NCBI GenBank assembly: GCA_949130485.1
Contig: OX422186.1
Coordinates: forward strand, 8,715,837 to 8,779,836
Direction of reading: 5' to 3'
DNA from: Agelas oroides
Taxonomy: Eukaryota; Porifera; Demospongiae; Agelasida; Agelasidae
Length of the DNA stretch: 64,000 nucleotides
Shown here: positions 48,852-63,941 of the stretch, piece after piece
How the letters are laid out: each line of letters starts with the position of its first letter
How positions within the stretch are numbered: position 1 is the first letter of the stretch
Notes under the pieces: model-generated
Databases searched by the model: none
What the model was told of the DNA's origin: nothing
The model's input: only the letters and a program-made list of their open reading frames with translations
Position numbers and translations under genes: made by a program

Positions 48852-51800
48852 ATGGAGTACCTGGAGGCTGGGAGTGCAGCGCTGGAATCTGCATCTCAGA
48901 TGACGATGTGAGTATCAGTGACCTTGATTAACGTCCTTCGGTGGTTACTTACTCTCCTCTCTTTCCCTGCCACCCTCCTCTCTCTCCTCCCCTCTCTCTC
49001 CCCCCCTCTCTCTCTCTCTCTTCTTCCCCTCGTATACCCAGCCTTTGTTGCCAGTGTGGTACTCCAATAGAGCCTAACCCAGCCAACACATGTGTAGCAT
49101 GCTTGCGGACACAAGTAGACATCACTGAGGGGATACCAAAACAGTCACAGCTGTACTTCTGCAAGGGATGTGAGAGGTAGGTTTTGCCTGAAAACCCAAA
49201 TCTCTGAAACTGTTTTGTAATCGAAGAGTTGGTTCTTCCAGGTACCTCCAACCACCCTCTGCATGGGTGTCATGCACTCTAGAGTCACGTGAGCTACTGG
49301 CCATTTGTCTGAAGAGGCTGAAGGGTCTGAACAAAGTTCATCTGGTGGATGCTGGCTTTGTGTGGACTGAGCCTCACTCCAAGAGGGTCAAAGTCAAGCT
49401 TACCGTGCAGAAAGAGGTATGTTGGATGGTAAGGAGGGAAGGAGGAGGGTGGATACAAGAATAAATTAATTTTGGCCCTGCTAAGTTCAAAATATATTGT
49501 TACTTGTACGAGATTGCTAGCAAATGTTGCTGTTCACCGAGTCACGTGCCTCTTCTGTTGGGCGTCATTGATGTAACTCTGGGTAAAATAAAAAAAAACA
49601 AGTATCTTTCATCTTCCCCCGCCTCCCCCCTCTTCTCGCTCACCAGGTGTTGAATTCAACCATTCTGCAGCAAGTGTTTGTTGTTGAGTATGTGGTTCAC
49701 AGCCAGATGTGTGAGGAGTGCCACCATCGACAAGCACAAGATTTCTGGAGAGCTGTGGTGCAAGCCAGACAAAAAGTAGGATGGATGTGACTGGTACCTT
49801 CAATTACAGATCATTCCATGTGATGCAAAGCCAGTACAACTCCTCCCTGTGTCACCACCCTCCCTTCCCTCCTCTCCACCTGTCCCTTTTCTCCTCTTTT
49901 TCCATCTGACTCCTTCCCTTCCCTTCTCTTCTCTCTCCCAATCTGACCCGTCCCTCACTCCATTTGATCCCTTACTCCTCTTCTCCATTTGGCTCTTCTC
50001 CTTCTTCCATATCTGACCTCTTCCACTCCCTCCTGCCAATCTGCCCCTTCCTCCCAGACAACACACAAGAAGACCTTTCTCTACCTTGAGCAGTTGATTC
50101 TGAAGTACCGAGCTCACGTCAATGCCCTAAGAATCAAAGAGTCTCACGACGGCATTGACTTCTACTTTGCCCAGAAACAAGACGCAAGAAAATTAGTGGA
50201 CTTTCTTTCAAGCATTGTCCCATGCAAGTAAGGCAGCTGGAACGTTATCTGTGAGGTCATTGCTAGCCTCGTTCCCAGGCTTTGCCCATGTACGCCTGGG
50301 GACAAGGCTAGGTCATTGCACGCTGTTATGATTTGTACGTTACATCATTAGGTACAAGACCTCACAGGAGCTGGTGACACACGACTCCCATAACAACACG
50401 TACACATACAAATACACATTCAGTGTTGAAATTGTACCCGTGTGCAAGGTAAACTTTCAATGTGTCGGCTTCTCAAAATGATAAACAGTATAGAACAGGG
50501 TTATCACACACATTCAGGGTTTCACACATGCCCACGTCGGTGCACCCGCTAGATTTTAGTGAAATTCTGGACATATTTAAGGACAAGAAACGTCAGATGC
50601 AGCTATAATACGTTAAGTTTATAATTATGCTCCGTATTGTAGCTGTTGAGGTAATTATGGCATCATAATTTCTGAGGGAGGGGGGGAAATCCCAGTGGCC
50701 CTGCATGAAACCCTGACAATAAATTTGTCACAAGATATACATGTACTTAAATTGTGATAACCTATTGAAATACATCGTGCACTTATATAACATCCAGCCT
50801 TAGTTTTACTCTTCATGTTGCATTACAACAAGCGGAAGAGTAAAAATGAGGAAGATATAGAAACTAGGACAATGAGGAACTATAGACAATGAGAGCGCAA
50901 TATTGAAAGTTGACAAGATATAGATTCATTCAATATTCTCCTAGTTTATAATCTGACTGTCATGGAACTGATTCACCAACATGATTGCAAAACACGATTG
51001 CTTGTGACTGTTGACTGTCTCTCTGTTGCAGAATGACGTGGTTTGTTTGCCTCTGAAGCTCTCGCGTTCCCTTGGTAACATAGGCCAAGTTGTCCTCTGC
51101 CAGCGTGTGGCTACTGCACTGCAGGTTATCCACCCAAGCACTCTCCAGGGTAGGCAGAGCGGCTATAGCAGCAGAAATCACATAAAGATGTCCTCCTCCC
51201 ACTCTCCCTCCCTTCCTCCCTTCCTAGTTGCAGAGATCCCTAGCAGTGTGTTCTGGAGGCATCCTTTCATGCCTCTATGCAACCATCGGCAGCTGACAGA
51301 GTTTTATGTCCTCAACACTGAGCCAGTGGAGCCACACACACTTCGTGGCAGCTCACCAAACCTCAGTGAAAAGGTTTGTGCATAACAATATTCTCCAGCG
51401 TTAGTTTTACTCTTCGTGTTTGCGTTCACAATAATACATGGAAGCGGAAGAGTAAAAATTAGGTAGATATAGGAACAAGGTTATTCCAGCACATTTGTTT
51501 TTGTGTGTTACCCTTCTCCTTGCCACCCCCTCCTTCTCCCATCCACTCCCCTCACTGTGCAGTGTGTGCTAGCAGACGTGTGGGTTGTTCCCCTCAGTGA
51601 GCTCGGCTCCAGTGACAGACAGATCCACTGCAGGACACACCTCGGACACTTGATCAAGATGGGGGACACAGTGTGGGGGTGAGCCCATCTTACCACATCT
51701 TCTGGTGTGGCAGTACAGCTATGTAGTAGGAGATGAGCAATGGGTTAAGCTATGTGAGGGTGAGGGAGGGGGGTGAGGGATGGCAGGAACACCAAGTGAA

Positions 51801-52610
51801 AATAGAGCAGATTGGAGGGTCAGCCAACAGTGAGAATAGCCTGAACAAAGAGCAGAAAGTTGGAGTGAGAAAGGAATGTATTACCAGAGCTCTTGGTATA
51901 TACATTCCTTTCTCACTCCAACCTTTCTGCTGTTTGTTCAGGCATTTTGTAGCCTCTCCTACTTGCGGTGGGAGAGGCTACAAAGTACTAGCATTGTCAC
52001 TGGAGTTGACATTAGCAGTAACTAGATGCTGTTTCAAACACACGTTTCAGTGAGTGCAATTTGAGTATAGTACATTTCATCTTGACAGGTTTGACTTTAC
52101 AAAGGCTAATCTGAACGACCCAAATTTGGACAGAATGGAACCTTCCGATATCCCGGATGTTGTAAGTCTTCTTTTCGGAAACATGTAACATAATTATCCT
52201 CTAATTCCCATGCCTCACCGCGTCCAGTATTTATGTACAAATACAGAGGGGGAAGCTTGTGAGGTCTTGTCATGTGTCAGGTAGCTGGAGGGTAGGTACA
52301 CGAGTGGGACAGTGCCCAACTGTTATAATTCATAAGCTTTGTGTTGATTATACCCGAGTATACCAAATGAGCTGTGTTGATACTGCCTTTCGGAGGTTCT
52401 GACCTGGCCTCCAATTCTTGAACAAGATACCGGTACATGTATTAGGAAAAGCTTCCAAGACTTTTCATTGGACATCCCCCCATGTGTCTACCTGATGTTA
52501 CATCACATCACTGCACATGGCGAGATCTTTAGGCCTTTCCCCTCTGTAACTGGAAATACTGGAGGTGGCAAAGGCCTCCACCCTCACATGCACACACGCA
52601 TGCACGCACG

Positions 52611-52648
<38 letters not shown>

Positions 52649-53676
52649 CACACACACACACACACACACACATGCACACAGGTGTTAGTCAAAAAGAGCT
52701 ATGGAGATAAGCGGCGCCGTCACAAACAACGCAACTGGCAGTTGCAGCAGCTGGACAAGGAAATGGATGTTTCCATGGAAACCAGACAAGAGGGATATGA
52801 GCAAGACTACACTGAGTTTTTGGATGATTTGGAGGAGGATAAACTATATCGGAAAAACGTCAACATCTATTTCAGTAAGTAAATTGGTTTTACGTGTGTA
52901 CAAGAGGCCAAGATGATTTGGAGGAGGATAAACTATATCGAAAAAACGTCAACATCTATTTCAGTAAGTAAATTGGTTTTACGTGTGTACATACATGAAG
53001 AGGCCAAGTTTCGCTGTATATCATTATTGAGCATAATCATTTTCAGAAGGGGGAGTTGCTTTGGAACGATGTTTCTCAGTCGCCTGTAGGCCTGAGCTCA
53101 AGCTAATTATTCACACAAGCTCCCCTATGGAATATGTCAGAAAACCAAGCCCATTGTTTTATGTCAATGCCCCATTTTTCCGAGTTTACTGGCTTCGTAA
53201 AAAAAAAAAGTTTAACAGTTCAACATGGAAAGCCAGACTCATTGCCTGTTTCACACCAAACGATGGTGTAGTGGCAAGTTCAGTGGTTGGATGCTAGCCT
53301 CGTTCCTCCACCACAGCTATCGTCGCTTTCAGTACGAATATTCTGCGTTATTTGTACTGTAAACGACGATAGCTGTGGTGGAGGACTGGGTATGAGGCTA
53401 GTTGGATGCAACTGGTAGCTAGGAGAGCCCAAGGATGGCCTTCAGTTCAGGCAACGTATAGCCCTCCTCTCTGTCCGTGACTAATTAATTAGCTTGTCTA
53501 TCCTTCCAGACCCTGAACTGCAGACTGCTCCCCTAGATGATGTAGCCGTTGCTCCGGACGTACCTCGCATTGCCATTGAGGAAATGTTGCAACAGATGAC
53601 CCTGGAAGATCGTGCGGGGACCCAAGGAAATATCCCCCCAGGGGACCAACAAGAAGAAACAGTGCTAACTCATTAA
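48852..53676 (+). CDS. NMD3: NMD3, 60S ribosomal subunit nuclear export adaptor
   Basis: NMD3 binds nascent 60S subunits and recruits the CRM1 exportin. Twelve exons join in phase: 48852-48907, 49042-49176, 49242-49416, 49647-49775, 50058-50227, 50352-50448, 51032-51149, 51228-51373, 51563-51678, 52089-52161, 52682-52874 and 53510-53676, giving 524 residues (human about 503). The N-terminus carries four CxxC pairs (CCQCG, CVAC, FCKGC, MCEEC). The conserved core includes CLESRE-like CTLESRELLAICLKRLK, VDAGFVWTEPHSKR and FLYLEQLILKY. The C-terminus has the basic stretch DKRRRHKQRNWQL, the acidic FLDDLEEDKLYRKNVNIY and a hydrophobic helix IAIEEMLQQMTL that fits the export-signal region. The end of exon 11 is tandemly duplicated downstream. 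The poly(A) signal starts 3 nt after the stop. Confidence 0.95.
50262..50312. mobile_element. 51-bp TAGCCTC-family element with 9-bp duplication
   Basis: TAGCCTCGTTCCCAGGC to GGGGACAAGGCTA, flanked on both sides by GGTCATTGC. It lies in NMD3 intron 5. Confidence 0.85.
52580..52681. repeat. (CA)n at NMD3 exon 11 acceptor
   Basis: CACGCA/CACACA microsatellite ending in the acag acceptor at 52681. Confidence 0.95.
52823..53005 (+). repeat. 89-bp tandem duplication of NMD3 exon 11 end
   Basis: Copies begin at 52823 and 52912. Each includes GATGATTTGGAGGAGGATAA, the exon end ATCTATTTCA and the gtaagt donor. The second copy differs by one base (CGAAAAAAC for CGGAAAAAC). Confidence 0.92.
53293..53402. 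mobile_element. TAGCCTC-family foldback with 9-bp duplication
   Basis: Long arms (CTCCACCACAGCTATCGTCG and complement) inside TAGCCTCGTTCC/GGTATGAGGCTA ends, flanked by GTTGGATGC on both sides. It lies in NMD3 intron 11. Confidence 0.88.
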
Positions 53677-53678
53677 AT

Positions 53679-53684
53679 AATAAA
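53679..53684 (+). terminator. NMD3: NMD3 poly(A) signal
   Basis: AATAAA lies three bases after the TAA stop codon. This implies a 3' UTR of only a few tens of bases, with cleavage expected near 53700. Confidence 0.7.
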
Positions 53685-53741
53685 AATTGTGCTTTCATTC
53701 ACGGGTCTTCTCCTCTTATAGTTGACGCAATACTATAAGCA

Positions 53742-53914
53742 TAGCCTCGTTCCCAGGCCTTCGCGCGTTTGTCGCTAGCAGTACGAAATAATTCGCTCAG
53801 AAGGCCTGGTCCATTTCATCACGTGATGCGTGCCGCAGACGTATTTTTTCGTCAATGGACCTAATTATTTCGTACTGGAAGCGATGAACATGCGAAGGCC
53901 TGGGAACGAGGCTA
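53742..53914. mobile_element. TAGCCTC-family foldback with 9-bp duplication
   Basis: Perfect 23-base outer arms beginning TAGCCTCGTTCCCAGGCC; inner arms around CAGTACGAAATAATT. Flanks 53733-53741 and 53915-53923 are both CTATAAGCA. It lies just past the NMD3 3' end. Confidence 0.92.
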
Positions 53915-53932
53915 CTATAAGCAACCAAAACC

Positions 53933-54042
53933 TAGCCTTGTTCCCAGGCCACCCCCAGATTTTATCTCAGCTGTGAAAAAAATTTTTTTGCCACAGCTGC
54001 GAGATAATTAAAATCTGGGAGTGGCCTGGGAACAAGGCTATT
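53933..54042. mobile_element. TAGCCTT-family foldback
   Basis: TAGCCTTGTTCCCAGGCCAC and GTGGCCTGGGAACAAGGCTA enclose inner arms AGATTTTATCTC/GAGATAATTAAAATCT. No target duplication seen. Confidence 0.8.
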
Positions 54043-54380
54043 TCCGTACTGCAAGTGACAGAAAGCTGGGCAGGACCTGGCAATAAGGCTGCCAAAATCT
54101 GGTCACAAGAAACTAGGCCCAGAAATGAGGCCACAGTAACTGAAAGTGGAACGAAACATCCACATGCACACCGGTATAATAATTTCAACACGACAGCATG
54201 AAAAGTGGCATGTTTACAGTTTTGGCATGAGCTCAACAACTTTGTTTCATGTACCTGTATAATAAATTATGAGGAAACAGGCCATGATACAAGTTGCACA
54301 AATCCCCCCAGTATGTGCCCTATAGGTTTCCTAAAAGTACAAGTCATAGTGTAAATGCTGAAGTAGCGTGTAATAAAATG

Positions 54381-55866
54381 TTAATCTGATTTCAACTCTT
54401 TCTTGTGTTTGGTGGAGCTCTGTGCATGTGTTCCCTCCATCTTCTTGTCTTGCTTGTCTTCTGGTGGCGGCTTTCCTTTGCCCGAGGGAAAGAAAGCCAC
54501 TACGATGACCCCAATGATAAGAGGTACATAGTAGTAACGTCTGTGTGTGTGTGTGTGTGAAAACACCCACTGCACAATTCTATTATGTACTATTGTGTGT
54601 CAGATCATTTGCGTACATTACAGTTCATCTCCTGACAATGTAGTAAGATGTAACTTACGCCCAGAAGAGCAGGCTCTCTTCTAACCACACAAGATGAAAG
54701 GTGATGCCGGCAAAACCAAGGAAGATAGCGGTTATAACTATCGTAACAATGTCATAGGTCCACTTGAGTGGTAGGCTGGACTGGAAGTGAGGCCTCGCCA
54801 GTCGGCGTATCTGTGTGTGTGTGTAGGTGGGCGGATGTATAGGTTTCCATCAAGTCCAATCCCTACGCCTCCATATTCCACCCAGTGCTTTAGCTAGCTC
54901 GTTAGCATGCATATACAATTTGAGGTGGAGCCCACAACTGTCTCACCCATCACAGGAACATGTATACAGTTCCTGTGATGAGTGAGAGTACGCTAGGCCT
55001 TGGTAGATTAGGCTAGCATAATTTTGGGAATAATTGAAGCATCTGAGCAACAACTGGCATAATAGGTAGACTTTCCTGATCAGATGGCCAAGAACATTGC
55101 AAACATGCAATCTTGTTCGACCAAGTGCACTATAGTCTCATTCCCAGTAACAAGTTCCTCTTTTCACAGCAAGTATCTTCTTTGGAGGACTACATACAAC
55201 TTTCCTAATGCTAGAATACAACCACCGAGAAAGGCGAGAATCCTACCTGTAACCACTTTTGGACTATTGTCGTTTTGTATATACATAAGAATGTGTGAAA
55301 TTCAGTTAGCATAAATGAAAAATAATAGGTGCATCAAGAGCGCATAAGAACGGGCGGCTAGAGTAAGAGCGTGTAACTCCGTAAAATTTGAAACCGGTCG
55401 GAATTATTGAACCGTACTAAAAATAGTAACACACCCTGCGCATGCTGCGTTGACATAAGCCATTGTTGCTAAGCACGCACGTGACTGGGTGTTCTATTTT
55501 CAGTATGGTTCAATAATTTTGACAGGACTACGAGCTTCTATTGGAGTTACACGCTCTTACTCTAGCCGCCCACTCTTATGCGCTCTTGGTGCATTAATAG
55601 GTAAGGATAGAATGGGGAGAAATTTGAGCATAATCTACCAAGGCCTAGCTAGTGTACGTACAAGATAGCCAGCACAGATGCATCACTGACACTGTACGTG
55701 CTTCAGTCCTCCCCTGTATACTGACCTTCCTAGCTGCTTCGTTGAAGATGGCTCCACTCACAAAGCAGAGGTAGTAGCCTGGGTAGAGACCGTGCCACCA
55801 GGCAGATAGTACAAAGGTGGCCATAGTAGGACTGAATTTGACACGCTCATAGCAAACTCTGTGGGT

Positions 55867-55897
<31 letters not shown>

Positions 55898-55948
55898 GTA
55901 TGTTGTAGTGGGGGGTACCATATAGTGCCACTGCTCACCTATACTCAG

Positions 55949-55983
<35 letters not shown>

Positions 55984-58900
55984 ATCCTTACCTCCTTAAC
56001 CACAGTGATGTTCGTGTGTTCCATCCATTCATAACGCTCCTAAAATTGGATGCGAGTTCCACATCCCAAAACCTCATGTTGCTCACAATGTCCCACTTGG
56101 CATTGCCAAACTTGTCATAACCACTGAACCCCAGGCCAGCGGCATTGCTAAAGCTATCCACAAGATACCAAATAAAGTAGTAGCGAAGGCGGAGCCTTAC
56201 ACAGTTGATTTGGACTAGCCATAGAAGGTAAAGGAAAGAGTGGCTGGGTTCTGGAGGGTTGGGAGAGAAGGAAAGGGAGGGAAAGAGGAGGAAGAATGAA
56301 GAGGGTTAAGGAGAGGAGGGGAGAGGGAAAGAGAGGAGAGAGGAAGAGGAAGGAAGAGAGGAGAGGAAAGGAGAGGAGAAGAGGGAAGGGGAAGAAGAGA
56401 AGAGGAGAGGAGAAGAGGGAAGGGGAAAGGAGGAGGAGGAGGAGAGAGGGAGAGTAGCTACTGTAAGGTAGGTGAGATGGTGAGGCAATCTACATGTACC
56501 TGAACTTACTCATTAATGTATCCAAGTCGTAGAGTGTACAGAGGTAGACATATAGGCCAAGTGTCACCAGAGATGGGACAAATTTAGACAACACTGGATA
56601 CTAAGGAGAAGATTATAGACAGTCAGACACCATAAACATACATATTTTTGGTCACTCCGCATAAAGTAATTTCATACACATATGCTACATTGAAGGACAC
56701 TAGCACTCACAACATATGGTAGACAAATACATGTATAAGCAAGAGCGCGTGATGACGTCATTTTGCGCTCTTGACGTATAGCTATAGCAAGAGCGCACAC
56801 TTACCAATGAAGATGGTTCTTTATGGTGTTCCTTTGCCTGGGTATCAAGGTAATCGAAATTAATTTAAATTGAAACATTTTCCAACAGGCAACATAAAAT
56901 ACAAGACCAGGCATGGGACATGAGAACCAGGGCAATATTTAGTATATCGATAGCCTCATTTCAAGGCCACACCCTAGCCTCGTACCCTGCACACGGAAAG
57001 GGAAAATGAACCTGGGTACGAGGCTATCCTCATCCAGCTTCACTTACATACAGTAAGTGATGGAAAGCCAGGGAGGGCCTGGGACCGAGGCTAGTCTACA
57101 TTAATTTTAGCCTCATTCCCAGGCTCTCCCGGAACGCGAATTGTACACGCGTGGAGAGCCTGGTATCTTTTCTACGTAAGCATGACGTAATCGAAATAGG
57201 ACTAAAACAGAAAGGCAATGTTTTGCGCATTGTTCAACCAACTATGCGTTCAACGCTCGGTGTGTATGATATTCAACCCCCGATAACTAGGTACATGTAG
57301 TAAGTTGGCCGCTACCTTCGCTCTTTTTCCTGTTCTGAGTCTCGGGTATGCCCACGCTCAATTAAGGTCTCTCTACCCCCTCTCTACCTTTGGCACTTCT
57401 CACGTGAGAAAAAATACCAGGCTCTCTCCGCGTGTACAACTTCAATATTGCATTCAGGAGCGGAGGAGCCTGGGAACGAGGCTAGTCTACATTAACTTAT
57501 CTCACTTACCGAAAGTTGCTCTACCCCACAACTTTTAGAAAGCAAAAGAAATTGGTCTAGCTTGATGGACTAGTTTACCTTGGTTGAGGTGTCGGGGTTT
57601 TCTGGAGTTTTGAAGTTGGATCCGTCCATGAACTGGAGGTGCTCTTGGATGGTGATGGATGGACCAGCCAGGAAGGAGTGGAAGTTGAACGTGTAGCTGA
57701 TGTACTCTAGCGGGGTGGGCCTCACACTGCATGAGAAAGGGTGGTGGTGGGAGGGGGGGGGGGGTGGGAGGGTGGCAATGACGGAGAAGTGATATTCTTC
57801 TAGTTATTTTTCATGTCATTGTTCAGCCACTAGTTCCTCATAATTGCCTTCCCCAACACACACATGCTGTATAAGTTATAAGTTTGTGGAGGTAGCTAGC
57901 GTACGGAATCTTCTGAAGTTTCTGGTCTGCATTTAAACTGGACTCCTTCCTTGCCATTCCTGCAAAAGAAACAGATGATTCACTCTATCACGTGAAAACA
58001 CCATGTACTATAGTTTCGTTGCATCAAAGTCACATTCTACCATAGTCATACTGTATAGCGGGAAATTTTTTTTGCTGGGGGCGATTTTCGCGGATAGATC
58101 GGCAACCACGAAAATAAAAACCACGAAAAAATGAACCAGGCCGGAATTTTTTTTTTTTTAATGTCCTTGTAAACGTGATTGCATGCCTCTACAAGAAAAG
58201 AAGACTCTGTCATTTGCTGTAGCAACTTCGCTCTTTGTTGACGTCAATTTTGACTGACTGACTTGGGAGGTTCCAGGTTTGCATGTGTTAAAGAAGAGAC
58301 GTGGCAATCGTTTGGTAGGGGTGTGGCTTGAACGGATTGTGTTCTGTGAATATAAAAACTGTGAAAATTTCTTCTGGAGGGTCTGGAGGCATTTCCGCAA
58401 AATTTTGCACCAGTGAAATTTCCCGCTGTATGGTAGTACATAAACTGATCTAAAAACCGCAAGCAGTGTTTCTGTATCTGGTGGCTTACCGTCATGGAGA
58501 GCAAACGCTACCAGAGTAACCTTTTGCACATGTATCATCAGTGGGCTGCATGAGAAGAGAAGAGTAATCTGATTGGCTGAATCAAGTCACCTGATCACAT
58601 TCAAGCTTTCTGATTGGTCTGATATCTGTAATAAGCATGCACAACAGTTACCAAAACACAAACAGATCTGTTTAGCAAGAAAGGTGATCGTCTCGGTCCC
58701 AGACCCAAAACCAACCCCAGCGCGGATCACTTTCAGTATCGCACGCGTGTTATACTGGAAGCGATATACGCACTGGATGAGGTCTGGGGACGAGACTAGA
58801 AAGGTATATGTCATCAGAAAATGTCAACCTGAAAATAGTTTCATTAATTGTGTACCCAGTGAAATCCAGGTGATAACCACCAAAGTCTGTCACTAGTCTG

Positions 58901-60030
58901 TAAAAGTGTGCAACGCCAATACAACTTAATGCCCAGGCCATTGAATACCTGAGGGAAGAAGAAGGGAATGAGGAAGGGGAGGAAGAAGGGAAGGTGGGAA
59001 GGAGAATAAAAAGAATAAGAAGAGAGAAGGCGAGAAAGAAGGTGGGTGGAGAACATGAAGGAAAATAGATGAGAAGGGGAGAGGAGAGAAAGGGGGAAGT
59101 GGGAGGATGGGGAGAGGAAGGGTGGGAAGGAAGGAGAGAAGAGGGAAGGAGAGGAGGGAATGACAGAGGAAGAGAAGAACATTGAGAAGATAAAGTATAT
59201 AGCACAGTACGTGCAGTCAATGCTGACTTACCACTGCACGAAAGCTGGTGGCACAATCCACAGCATTGCATAGCTAACTCCTACGAAACCAAACAGTAAG
59301 AACATCTCCCTATGCAAAGTGACAAGCAAAGCAATATTCATATTCCAGCAACTCAAACTGGTCATAGAACAGTACGAGACAAAGACTGGTTTGTTCACTA
59401 AGGAGCTAGAACGATTCGTGCCCATGAGATCAACTCCGACAAAATCAACAGTAGTTATAAGGTATCACATTTTCATCCTGCATGCATCCTACCAAATTTC
59501 GTTAAATGTTGGTTTTTTTTATTGATTTGTCATGGCTTGTATAAGTACACTTTTAAAACAGCAATGAATAATGAAAAAGTGTGTACTGTAGGATGACAAG
59601 AGAATTAAGCTTGCGCGTCTGATTGACTGTAATTTATAGCTTCAATCCCAGGCCATACCCACTTCTGGCTACTAACGTACTACAAGCAGCTGCAAGTGGG
59701 AATGATCTGCATGCGATGAGTGTCAACCTCCCTTCCTTACCATCCAAAGCACATGGTTCCCATTGCAATACCAACTGCAGCAGAGAAGACATGTCTGGTT
59801 CCCACTCTGGTGTGGTTTGGGTGAAGAGCATAACGAAACACCCACGCCACAGGGTAGCAGAGAAACAGGAGTGTGATATAGCGGACCTGGAGGGGGAACA
59901 ACAATAGATTCAGGGTGTGCTCTATTTGGAATAAAACGGCATAGCCTCAGAACATTACCTGGTCAACGGGGAAAGCTATTTGGTCAGAGAGAGCTTGAAA
60001 TCCACTCTCTAGCGGGTTTACAACAGGCAT
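54381..60030 (-). CDS. MBOAT2: MBOAT1/2-like lysophospholipid acyltransferase
   Basis: This ER multipass enzyme re-acylates lysophospholipids in the Lands cycle. Thirteen exons join in phase: 59959-60030, 59741-59886, 59232-59309, 58856-58948, 58490-58545, 57905-57959, 57579-57726, 56805-56837, 56510-56600, 55992-56214, 55726-55858, 54659-54810 and 54381-54540, giving 479 residues. Hydrophobic helices recur throughout. The MBOAT active-site Asn lies in FRSVMNGWNTRTSLWLRR and the catalytic His in LSAWWHGLYPGYY. Other family landmarks are MCFGW, FLAGPSITIQEHLQFMDG and NAAGLGFSGYD. The tail is short, basic and hydrophilic (KPPPEDKQDKKMEG). The 33-bp exon 8 is supported by phase and by the length of the corresponding family loop. 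It converges with NMD3 and diverges from KDM1B, 409 bp away. MBOAT1 versus MBOAT2 is not separable. Confidence 0.94.
55335..55588. mobile_element. MITE copy 3, AAGAGCGCATAAG termini
   Basis: Third copy of the 250-bp family, in MBOAT intron 11, flanked by GGTGCAT repeats. The interior is in the opposite orientation relative to copies 1 and 2 (the TAACACACCCTGCGCATGCTGCG block is inverted). Confidence 0.88.
55868..55982. repeat. GT and CA microsatellites in MBOAT intron 10
   Basis: GTGTGT at 55870-55897 and CACACA at 55951-55982, inverted relative to each other. The first abuts the exon 11 acceptor in transcript sense. Confidence 0.9.
56225..56460. repeat. GGA/GAA purine-rich tract
   Basis: GAGAGGAAG-type sequence in MBOAT intron 9; polypyrimidine in transcript sense. 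A similar tract lies at 58945-59180 before exon 4. Confidence 0.8.
56955..57490. mobile_element. Cluster of nested TAGCCTC-family ends
   Basis: Several termini at about 56957-57018, 57024-57096, 57110-57165 and 57470-57485 in MBOAT intron 7. The 57112-57485 pair is bracketed by repeated GTCTACATTAA sequence, suggesting nested insertions. Confidence 0.6.
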
Positions 60031-60439
60031 TTCTGACAGCAAGACTTGCCTTCTTCCTCAATAATTAAATTCATTACTTCTAGCGGTTTAATTAGTCGCG
60101 CCACAGCTGGATAATGTGGATGTAATTATGGTCGTGTGCGTGTTGGATTGGTCAGAAATTATGAGAGGGGCGAGACACAAAATGGCCGCAGTGCGCTGCG
60201 CCCTTTGAGACAATGACACCCACCAAGTGGAATGGACCCCTCTTTCCCCCTTTTTAGCTGGAGTTGCTAGTTCAACCCCGCTTCAACAACACTCCTTTGA
60301 CAGAAAGGTACGCAATTTTGTTTTCTTCATAATTATGTGGTTTTGTTTACATGTGTTCATCTCTTGAAGTGGAAACTAACACCCTGATGTAAGTGCTCTT
60401 TTCCCCTCCCAAGATTTCTACCTTTATCCCCCCCCCCAG
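60031..60439. promoter_or_regulatory. Shared MBOAT-KDM1B divergent promoter region
   Basis: The 409-bp interval contains a GATTGGTCAG (inverted CCAAT) element near 60154-60163 and an AAAATGGCCGCAG sequence near 60178-60190 that resembles a YY1 site. The KDM1B ATG sits immediately after a C-tract plus cag (60424-60439), so its start codon may open a second exon after a non-coding first exon. Confidence 0.5.
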
Positions 60440-63873
<3,434 letters not shown>

Positions 63874-63875
63874 GT

Positions 63876-63941
63876 GAAGAATAGCCTTGTACTCGGGATC
63901 AATTCCTCTTTTGTGAGAAAAAGCCTGGGTATGAGGCTAGG
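63876..63941. mobile_element. TAGCCTT-family foldback in KDM1B intron 8
   Basis: TAGCCTTGTACTCGGG to GGGTATGAGGCTA, flanked by GGTGAAGAa and GGTGAAGAt (8 of 9 match). It begins two bases after the exon 8 donor region. Confidence 0.75.
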
